The notes under the pieces: model-generated
Told to the model about the DNA's origin: nothing
The model's input: only the letters and a program-made list of their open reading frames with translations
The model's database searches: none
NCBI GenBank assembly: GCA_003559555.1
Contig: PWLA01000129.1
Span: forward strand, 1 to 39,783
Source: Gemmatimonadota bacterium
GTDB lineage: Bacteria; Gemmatimonadota; Gemmatimonadetes; Longimicrobiales; Gaopeijiaceae
Direction of reading: 5' to 3'
Length of the DNA stretch: 39,783 nt
Shown: piece by piece, positions 1 to 5,806 of the stretch
How positions within the stretch are numbered: position 1 is the first letter of the stretch
Layout: each line of letters opens with the position of its first letter
Program-made: the position numbers and the translations under genes

Positions 1-308
1 CTGGTTGGACCGGATCGAGCCCCGCCTCCCCTCATCGCGTTCGCGGCGGGCCGGCGCCCCTGGATCACCCTCCGGCGATGCGCCGCCGGCCTCGGACGAG
101 AGCCCCGTGATCGCGAAGGCCGAGGGGCAGGAGACACCGATGAGTGACGGAATGGGCGGATAGGTAGGGCACTTCGGTCTTCGCGGGCGGTTCCAGCGTG
201 CTCCCGTTCTTCCACAGCCTCTTAGCGAGGTAACGCTGGCCGGGGGCGACTTCCAGGACGTGGAGGTGACCGAATCGGTGACCGACGGAAACCTGGTGAT
301 CTCGCCGG
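1..308. other. decayed region, no intact gene
   Basis: I see no intact gene here. On the minus strand, around 70-160, one frame reads PSAFAITGLSSEAGG, which resembles the C-terminal 'SPxASxITGxxxxVDGG' strand of short-chain dehydrogenases. It is out of frame with the SDR remnant just upstream (309-695), so it could be a frameshifted tail of that gene or of a second SDR. The stretch between (about 170-310) reads as unrelated sequence in every frame. Confidence 0.4.
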
Positions 309-695
309 CTAGGCCGGGCCATTCGGGGCGGCTCCGTACATCTCCGGCTGTTGCTCCTTCATCATCGCCCAGATGGCGCCCGGGAACTCGATCGATCCGG
401 GTGCGATGGCATTGGCCCGAACCCCTTGGGGAGCATGCATCACGGCGAGCTTCTTGGCATGCGCGATCAGTGCCGCCTTCGCCGCCGTATAGCCATAATC
501 CGGCATGGGGTCGGCTTCGATGCCCGAGGTCGAGGACACGAATAGGATCGATCCGCCGCCGGCCTCCGTCATCCATGGAATGACCTGTTCCGCCGCATGC
601 ACCCCGGCCATCAGGTCCACCTCGAGGCTGGCCTCCCAGTCCGAAAGCTCGGGACCGACCGCCATACAGTTCTTCCCTTCGAGTCCAAGATCCAA
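309..695 (-). pseudogene. SDR-family oxidoreductase remnant, internally deleted
   Basis: This is the broken remnant of a short-chain dehydrogenase/reductase (3-oxoacyl-ACP reductase-like NAD(P) oxidoreductase). It starts with a typical beta-1 strand (MDLGLEGKNCMAVG). It then jumps to the middle of the fold (ELSDWEASLEVDLMAG), missing the Gly-rich nucleotide loop and the NNAG-type segment, roughly 70-80 residues. Next come the catalytic region (SILFVSSTSG, then YGYTAAK with the YxxxK pair) and RANAIAPGSIEF. The protein stops after MKEQQPEMYGAA with a short foreign tail, so the C-terminal ~50 residues are also lost. The length is 128 aa against about 250 for the family. Without the cofactor loop it cannot be an active SDR. 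The intact SDR at 19332-20105 is a different subtype and not an obvious source. Confidence 0.75.
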
Positions 696-809
696 GGCGA
701 CCTCCCAGATGGAGCCCGCGCTGAACGGACCGTGTTATGAGTCGCGACCGAAGGTGATGTCGCTCCCATCCGGGACAGTAGGCACATCAAGTGCCCTCAG
801 GCGGGAGGA

Positions 810-1451
810 TCAAGGTAGGGAGGGGTGTCTGACCGGGACATCGATCGGGACTGGACGGACCGAACGCAGCTCGAGGACGCCCTGGTCGAGGAGATCAAAG
901 CCCAGGCTGCCAGGCTCCGACATTCGCGCACTGCCGGCAATGCGGATGAGCGCGCCAGCAGGATCCTCCGGGCCGATGCCGAGAACATCCAGGCGATCCT
1001 TCGAAGCCGGGAGGAGCTGGTGGCCCTGATGGAAGAGGAAATCAGCGCCCTGAAGCGTCGGGACGGGAAGGAGGCTACCCCGAAAGAGCCCCTGGGAGGT
1101 TGAACACGGCGTGGGAGGCCGCCTCTGGCCGATCGGTACCCGGCCTGCTTCACCTGGGCGGAAGCACGAACTCGCAGCGGGGGCCGGTGGCTCGGGCGAG
1201 CCTCCCGTCCAGGGTCGCCGGCGGTCAGCATCTCGGTGCTCGAGGATTCGGTCCCGGGAGAGCCGGGTCCCCGTGCTCCTCTTCCGATCGCGCACGCGCC
1301 GCACCCACTCCTCGGGATCCGGCCGAGCCGCGAGTTCGATGAGCCTTCCCCGGAGGTATTCCTGGAGGGAACGGCCCGACCGTGCAGCTCGCGCCGCCAG
1401 CTCGTCGTGCGTCTCCTCGGGGACATCCCGGATGGTGATGGACTTGGACAT
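810..1451 (-). CDS. FitA/VapB-type ribbon-helix-helix antitoxin with run-on tail
   Basis: Residues 1-78 (1218-1451) form a ribbon-helix-helix antitoxin of the FitA/VapB type: an SITIRDVPEETH beta strand, helices through LAARAARSGRSLQEYLRG, then a charged C-terminal arm (WVRRVRDRK ... ILEHRDADRR) that would plug the PIN toxin. Such proteins bind DNA as dimers and repress their own operon. The family is about 75-85 aa. Here the normal stop is missing and the frame stays open to 810, giving 213 aa whose last ~135 residues look like antisense of the small gene at 825-1103. The antitoxin end abuts the VapC remnant (1150-1218), so one deletion probably removed the antitoxin stop and nearly all of the toxin. 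I am sure of the RHH domain, but not of the run-on product. Confidence 0.7.
   Translation of the reverse strand: MSKSITIRDVPEETHDELAARAARSGRSLQEYLRGRLIELAARPDPEEWVRRVRDRKRSTGTRLSRDRILEHRDADRRRPWTGGSPEPPAPAASSCFRPGEAGRVPIGQRRPPTPCSTSQGLFRGSLLPVPTLQGADFLFHQGHQLLPASKDRLDVLGIGPEDPAGALIRIAGSARMSEPGSLGFDLLDQGVLELRSVRPVPIDVPVRHPSLP
825..1103 (+). CDS. small charged helical protein, unknown function
   Basis: This is a 92-aa product starting at GTG 825 with a purine-rich ribosome site (AAGGTAGGGAGG) just upstream. It has no signal peptide or membrane segment. Residues ~15-80 look almost wholly helical and highly charged (LEDALVEEIKAQAARL, then ILRADAENIQAILRSREEL, VALMEEEISALKRR), with heptad-like spacing of L/I/A that suggests a coiled coil. 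The codons have GC-rich third positions. It runs antisense to the open tail of the antitoxin at 810-1451, and its composition is the more protein-like of the two. I do not recognise a family and assign no function. Confidence 0.5.
   Translation: MSDRDIDRDWTDRTQLEDALVEEIKAQAARLRHSRTAGNADERASRILRADAENIQAILRSREELVALMEEEISALKRRDGKEATPKEPLGG
1150..1218 (-). pseudogene. VapC/PIN toxin C-terminal remnant
   Basis: The reading frame ATLDGRLARATGPRCEFVLP ending in TGA matches the C-terminal signature of VapC-type PIN ribonucleases, where 'TLDxRLARAxGxRCxV' carries the last acidic active-site region. Only these ~22 codons remain, and an in-frame TGA lies four codons upstream. They lie directly behind the antitoxin domain in a different frame. 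This is the 3' stub of the toxin gene after a deletion that removed about 110 codons, so no toxin can be made. Confidence 0.65.
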
Positions 1452-1461
1452 GATGTCAATC

Positions 1462-1479
1462 TCGCATCAATACATGCGA
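1462..1479. promoter_or_regulatory. operator-like palindrome upstream of antitoxin
   Basis: TCGCAT-caatac-ATGCGA is a perfect 6-bp inverted repeat with a 6-bp spacer, located 11 bp upstream of the antitoxin start. FitA/VapB antitoxins usually repress their own promoter through short palindromes in this position, so it is a good candidate operator. The function is inferred from position and symmetry only. Confidence 0.4.
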
Positions 1480-1554
1480 AAGGCAGGCATCTGGTTGGTG
1501 GGCCGGGAGGCCCTCCGCCTCACCTCGGTCCTGGGCATGGGTGGTCCGGGCCGC

Positions 1555-3369
1555 CTACCCTTGGCAGGCATAGAGCTGCCCAGCAGTCGGCAGTCGCTCA
1601 ACCTGCTCGCGCTCAAGCACGCGCATCAATGATGGATAGGGGGTCGGGTCGAACTCCGGGTAGAACAAGAAGCTCGCAAGCGCCTCGGTCCGGCCGTCGC
1701 GCTCGAGGGGCATGAGAAGATCCGCTGCCTCCTGCATTCGGCCGAGAATGACCAGATAGAGCCAGAGAAGGCTGGTATCACCTTCCGGCACCCATGCAAG
1801 CATCTCTTCGACCTCGGCCCGGCGGCCCTCGGCACAGGCCTGGCGAGCACTTGCAAGCATGCTCAGTTCATCCACAGCTCCTGGCATCTGGTGGTAACGG
1901 ACCGCCACCTTCCGGGCTGCCTCTACCTCACCGGTAGTGAGGAGGGCGCGGTGGGCCTGGTACCAGGCCAGTTCATGATCCGGCCACCGAGCCAGCAGGG
2001 CTGCCACGTGATCGACCATCCGCTCCTGCTGTGATCCCCACCAGGCGAAGGTCAGGTACAACCGGGCCGCTTCAGGCGATAGCTCCGCTTGAGCCATCAC
2101 CGCTTCAAGGGCTTCGCTCAACACGGCCTGGTCGGAAGCGCGCCGTGCCTGGAGCATCAGTTCCGACCAGACCGCGATATCTCCCGGACGCTCGGCCAGG
2201 TAGCCGCGGTACAGATCGATGGCGGCTCGCAGGTGCAACTCGCTACTGGCCTTCATCGCCTGATATCCCATTCTAGCCGCTGGAGTGGGGGCCGTGGCGA
2301 CCGCTTGATCGATACGCTCAATAAAGTGCTGTCGTATCTGGTCGGGGGGCAGCCCGTTTTCGTGGCTGTCAGCCCTGGTGATATCAAGCTGCAGCCACCA
2401 GTACAACGCCGCGCGGAAGTGCGCTCCGGCAAAGCCGGGATCCAACCTGCGCGCGAGCTCATAGAGTGCGTAGCTCGCCGAGGTGGGGTCGGGAACACTC
2501 AGGGACCGTCCCCGGAGGTAGGCCTGGTAAGCGTCCACCGATTGGGCGCCCACCACCACCATGTCGGCGAGCGCCTCGGAGTCCATGGTCGTCTCCATCG
2601 CCATCGCGATCTGGCGCGCCAGGTCTTCCTGGATCTCGATCATTTCGGCCACGTTCCGGTCGTAGTGCTCCGACCAGAGGTGGAAACCGTCGGCCGCACG
2701 GATGAGCTGCGCCGTCACCCGGATGCGTTCGGCGCTCATGCGAACCGAACCCTCCAGGACATATGCGACCCCGAGGTCGGCAGCAATTTCCCGTATGTCC
2801 AGGTCGCTATTCTTGTGGCGGAACGACGAGGTCCGCGCGTTGACCAGCAGGTCAGGCGTGCGTGTCAGTGCGGCCCGGATCTCATCAGCCAAACCATCGG
2901 CGAACCACTCCTTGTCCCCATCGACGCTGTAGTCGGTGAACGGAAGCACGGCGATGGACTTGTCGTGAATGGCTGCAGGTATCGCGTCCGCAGTGTCTCC
3001 CGGCACCTCACTGGAGCCCGTACCCGCAAGCCAGAATAGTCCAATGGCCGCGATCGCAGCGACAGCGAAGAGCCCGGCCACGACCAGATAGTCCATGGGT
3101 CTGCCCGTGGACGGCCCGGTCGCCTCTTCGGGGTTGACGTTCGTTTCACGCTGGATCCCCTCGGGAGTGAGCTCGTAGGCCCAGGACAGGAACAGCGCCA
3201 CCGGGAAGCCGAGCACCATCAGCGCGATGACGAAGGTCACCGTCCACTCGGGAAGACCCAGGCGCGGAAACACCGTGTCGGTGACTTCGATCAGCACCCA
3301 GGCCACGACGGCGTAAGCCGCGGCTACGCGAAAGACCTTGCGGCGCTGGAGCTCAGTGAGCAGACGCAC
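1555..3369 (-). CDS. membrane-anchored TolB/FlgO-like protein with TPR-like C-terminus
   Basis: The product has 604 aa from a GTG start. The N-terminus RRKVFRVAAAYAVVAW begins a hydrophobic segment (about 15-30), followed by a second (about 41-63), a short linker (SWAYELTPEGIQRE) and a third near 92-115. Residues ~137-245 form the TolB/FlgO-like domain found in CadC- and adenylate-cyclase-associated proteins (KSIAVLPF, WFADGLADEI, VLEGSVR, HLWSEHYDR). The remainder (about 250-604) is all-helical with alternating A/L/Y positions typical of TPR repeats (VDAYQAYLRGR, AALYWWLQL). There is no winged-helix or cyclase domain, so it is a signalling or scaffold protein whose partner is unknown. It is a paralogue of 5807-8269. 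A 5-bp stem GGGCC/GGCCC at 1500-1513 lies beyond the stop but has no T-tract. Confidence 0.8.
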   Translation of the reverse strand: MRLLTELQRRKVFRVAAAYAVVAWVLIEVTDTVFPRLGLPEWTVTFVIALMVLGFPVALFLSWAYELTPEGIQRETNVNPEEATGPSTGRPMDYLVVAGLFAVAAIAAIGLFWLAGTGSSEVPGDTADAIPAAIHDKSIAVLPFTDYSVDGDKEWFADGLADEIRAALTRTPDLLVNARTSSFRHKNSDLDIREIAADLGVAYVLEGSVRMSAERIRVTAQLIRAADGFHLWSEHYDRNVAEMIEIQEDLARQIAMAMETTMDSEALADMVVVGAQSVDAYQAYLRGRSLSVPDPTSASYALYELARRLDPGFAGAHFRAALYWWLQLDITRADSHENGLPPDQIRQHFIERIDQAVATAPTPAARMGYQAMKASSELHLRAAIDLYRGYLAERPGDIAVWSELMLQARRASDQAVLSEALEAVMAQAELSPEAARLYLTFAWWGSQQERMVDHVAALLARWPDHELAWYQAHRALLTTGEVEAARKVAVRYHQMPGAVDELSMLASARQACAEGRRAEVEEMLAWVPEGDTSLLWLYLVILGRMQEAADLLMPLERDGRTEALASFLFYPEFDPTPYPSLMRVLEREQVERLPTAGQLYACQG

Positions 3370-3511
3370 CGGAATCCCCGCCGCCAGGGTGTATGGGCGG
3401 GATCCTTGATGATGTGGATGGCAGGTGCTGAAAGCCGGCGATCGAGAGGTTCAGCTGCTCTCGATGGCTGGAAAAGCCCTTATCGCCCCACCCTACGCGG
3501 ACGAATTCCAT
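3353..3511 (-). CDS. possible leader ORF ahead of the TolB-like gene
   Basis: This 52-codon frame starts at ATG 3511 behind a strong ribosome site (AGAGGAGACCGC). It reads MEFVRVGWGDKGFSSHREQL and ends 17 nt inside the TolB-like gene, whose own GTG start has a weak ribosome site. Two readings are possible. It may be a leader peptide translationally coupled to the downstream gene. Or it may be the stub of a lost gene: the 'VGWGDKGF' string is reminiscent of DUF2459 proteins, but the match is too short to rely on. The second half is Ser/Pro/His-rich and not protein-like. Confidence 0.3.
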   Translation of the reverse strand: MEFVRVGWGDKGFSSHREQLNLSIAGFQHLPSTSSRIPPIHPGGGDSGASAH

Positions 3512-3581
3512 GCGGTCTCCTCTGGGAAGGAGTCCCCCTGAGAGGATAGGGGGCCCGAGCGCACCGGACGGACACTCAGGA

Positions 3582-3610
3582 AATATACGGGCGGACTATC
3601 GAAACTGCAA
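3582..3610 (-). promoter_or_regulatory. candidate sigma-70-type promoter for the TolB-like gene
   Basis: Read on the minus strand, TTGCAG is followed by a 17-bp spacer and TATATT, one of very few AT-rich hexamers in this neighbourhood. Transcription would start about 205 nt before the GTG at 3369 and would include the possible leader ORF. The -35 match is weak (three of six). The rest of the 3370-3732 gap shows nothing else recognisable. Confidence 0.35.
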
Positions 3611-3732
3611 TGAGCGAGCGGGAGGCGAGAGGGGGTTCATACGGGGAGCGCTGGGGGCAGCGAGGGGAGCGACATGGGTTCCTCCTGCGGTGCACGAGAG
3701 CGAACTGCATCCCTTCAACTACGCTTCCCGGC

Positions 3733-5340
3733 TCAGCGGCTGGCTGCTTCCCCCGCTACTGGCTTCCGCGCTTCTACTTCGGCCCGAGGGAAGGCCTGGA
3801 GCACCTCGGCCAGCAGGTCCCAGACCGAGAGGGTGGAGCTTGCGTCCAGACCCCGGCGCACCACCACCAGGTCCCGGGAGGGCACCACGATGGCATACTG
3901 CCCGGCTGCCCCGGCTGCCGTGTAGGCGTCGGCGGGCAGATCGGTGCGGTGGTCGGGGACGAGCCACCACTGGCCTCCGTAGAAGCGCCCGAAGTCGGCC
4001 GTGGAGGGCGCCGGCGTCCGAACGAAGTCCACCCACTCCTCGCTGAGGATCCGTTCTCCTTCCCACATCCCCCGATTCAGATAGAGAAGGCCAAGGCGGG
4101 CCAGGTCCCGGGCGTTCATGTAGACCTGACTGCTCATGATGAAGGTGCCGAAGCGGTCCACGCCGGGCACGGTGTGCCGCATGCCCAGCCGGTCCATGAG
4201 AGCGGTCCGGGGAAATGCCAGGAACGCTTCGTCGTCGCCCAGAGCCGTTCGCAGTGCCACGACGCCCAGAAGGGTGTCGTGGTTCTCGTAGTCCCAGACC
4301 GTGCCGGGCTCCCGGACCATTCCCCGATCCCGGGCGTCGTGGGCGCAGTCCCGTCCGGCGAAGTAGCAGTGGGAAGAGCCGATGGCCGTTCCGCGCTCGT
4401 TGTCCACGGGGTAGAGTCCGCTGGACATGTGCAGCACGTGGCGGAGCGTGATCTCCGAGCGGGGGTCGGGAGCCGGCTCGGCGGCGGTGGGCGGCCACCC
4501 TTCCCAGGAGATCATGTCGAAGCCGGCGGCGTGGCGCCTGCGGTACTCGTTCAGCTCGTCCGGCTCCCAGGGGAAGGGAAGGGGCGCGTCCAGCTCCAGC
4601 AGCCTTCGATCCACTCCGATTCCGATGAGCGTTGAGGCCAGGCTCTTGGCCGCAGACCACGTCCGGGTCATGGTGTGCTCGTCGAAGCCGGGGGCGTAGC
4701 GCTCGTAGACGATCTCCCCTTCATGGACCACCAGCAGACTCACCGTCGTCTGCCCGTCGTATTCGCTCCGGTCGAAAGCCCACTCGCCGGCCGCTTCCAG
4801 GGCTGCTGCGTTCACATTGTCGGGAAGGGGGCTGTCCGGAGTCCTGTCGCCCACGGGCCAGGGAAGGGTGTCGGGATCGCCGGGAGGGGGCGGGAGAGTG
4901 AGGACGGGCAGGTCCGCGTCGTCTTCTCCATCGGATCCCGGCGGGCCGATGATGCAGCCCAGCCCCTCCTGGTACATCGCACGCATCGCCGGAGAACGGT
5001 CGCCGTCTTCGCCCGGAACGGTGACCGTTCGGCGCTCCTGATCCACCGTCATTCGCGAGGGGGGAAGAGGAGCGCTCATCCGAGACAGCTCTCCGCGGTA
5101 GAGCTGTTCGGTGGTCCGGTCGGAGACGAAGAGCCCGTTGCATACGGTGAGGGCCTGACGGCCGTTGCGGAGAACTTCCGCCGCCGAGCGGTGCACCTCG
5201 CTGTTGGCCTGAGCCTCCAGGGGGATGGGTGCCCCACCCCGGGCTGCCCCGCCCAGGAGCAGGGCGAGTGCTGTGGTCAGGAGAAGCGAGACGGCTGGAC
5301 CGGGGTGACGGGCTGGAGGAGGGCGACGGGATCGTGACAT
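3733..5340 (-). CDS. exported serine hydrolase, class C beta-lactamase fold
   Basis: The product has 535 aa and belongs to the beta-lactamase-related serine hydrolases (penicillin-binding-protein, esterase and 6-aminohexanoate-dimer hydrolase relatives). I chose ATG 5340 because GAGGT precedes it closely and it opens directly into a signal peptide (MSRSRRPP, then LLLTTALALLLGGAARGGA). Residues ~50-190 are a variable, Pro-rich lead-in. The catalytic SxxK is S229-A-A-K232 (TWSAAKS), the YxN motif is Y351-E-N353 (WDYENHD), and GAAGQY late in the chain sits where the KTG-like triad is expected. HMSSGLYPVDNERG is also typical of the fold. The substrate cannot be told from sequence; a peptidase, amidase or esterase is possible. 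It lies between two TolB-like paralogues, and its leader carries a hairpin at 5411-5438. Confidence 0.85.
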   Translation of the reverse strand: MSRSRRPPPARHPGPAVSLLLTTALALLLGGAARGGAPIPLEAQANSEVHRSAAEVLRNGRQALTVCNGLFVSDRTTEQLYRGELSRMSAPLPPSRMTVDQERRTVTVPGEDGDRSPAMRAMYQEGLGCIIGPPGSDGEDDADLPVLTLPPPPGDPDTLPWPVGDRTPDSPLPDNVNAAALEAAGEWAFDRSEYDGQTTVSLLVVHEGEIVYERYAPGFDEHTMTRTWSAAKSLASTLIGIGVDRRLLELDAPLPFPWEPDELNEYRRRHAAGFDMISWEGWPPTAAEPAPDPRSEITLRHVLHMSSGLYPVDNERGTAIGSSHCYFAGRDCAHDARDRGMVREPGTVWDYENHDTLLGVVALRTALGDDEAFLAFPRTALMDRLGMRHTVPGVDRFGTFIMSSQVYMNARDLARLGLLYLNRGMWEGERILSEEWVDFVRTPAPSTADFGRFYGGQWWLVPDHRTDLPADAYTAAGAAGQYAIVVPSRDLVVVRRGLDASSTLSVWDLLAEVLQAFPRAEVEARKPVAGEAASR

Positions 5341-5806
5341 GGGGACCTCGGGCGGGGGACGCGTCGATGGGGTGACGATGGGCATAGGCATGGACTCAGA
5401 AAACCAAGTGGAGGTCGTTTGCCTCGAAAGGCAACCTCTGAGCCTGCTCCAACCCGTTCGGGTCGGCGGGCCTTCTCCCGTTTTTCCCGAACGGACCCGC
5501 TCTCTTTACCCCCGAGCCAGGCGCGCACCACGGCGTCCTGTACGTATCCGAGTTCGATGCGGCTGACTGGTCGTCCCCTCGGGCTTCCGGTTGCGCCGGT
5601 GCTGCGGGAGAGGTGTGAGCCGCGCCAGGGTCACGTCAGGGTGGTAGAAAGGGGGGCGGAGATGGGGACGAGATCTCGAGGTGGCGGGCTGCGGCCGGGT
5701 CATGTATTGTGAGTTCAACACGGAGGTTGTCGCCGGAGTGCCTCTGCCACCGAGCGGAAAAGGGTCTCATACTCCTGCAGGACTCCGGACTCACAGGAGA
5801 GATGCC
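5341..5806. other. divergent intergenic region
   Basis: This stretch of 466 bp separates the serine hydrolase (leftward) from the second TolB-like gene (rightward). I see no gene: the frames that cross it are either 5' extensions of the flanking genes or lack protein-like composition. It contains the hairpin at 5411-5438 and a ribosome site AGGAGAG at 5795-5801, which fixes the GTG 5807 start. No convincing -10/-35 pair was found. Confidence 0.6.
5411..5438. promoter_or_regulatory. leader hairpin TTGCCT-CGAA-AGGCAA
   Basis: A perfect 6-bp stem TTGCCT/AGGCAA closes a CGAA tetraloop at 5419-5434. An outer GAGG/CCTC pair (5411-5414 with 5435-5438) could extend it across a bulge. It lies 79-94 nt upstream of the serine hydrolase start, in its probable 5' leader. 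It could be an RNA structure or a protein-binding dyad; there is no T-tract, so a terminator is unlikely. Confidence 0.35.

Noticed and set aside
1500-1513. GGGCC-GGGA-GGCCC stem after the TolB-like gene as a terminator
   Set aside because: Only five base pairs and no T-tract; too weak to list as a terminator.
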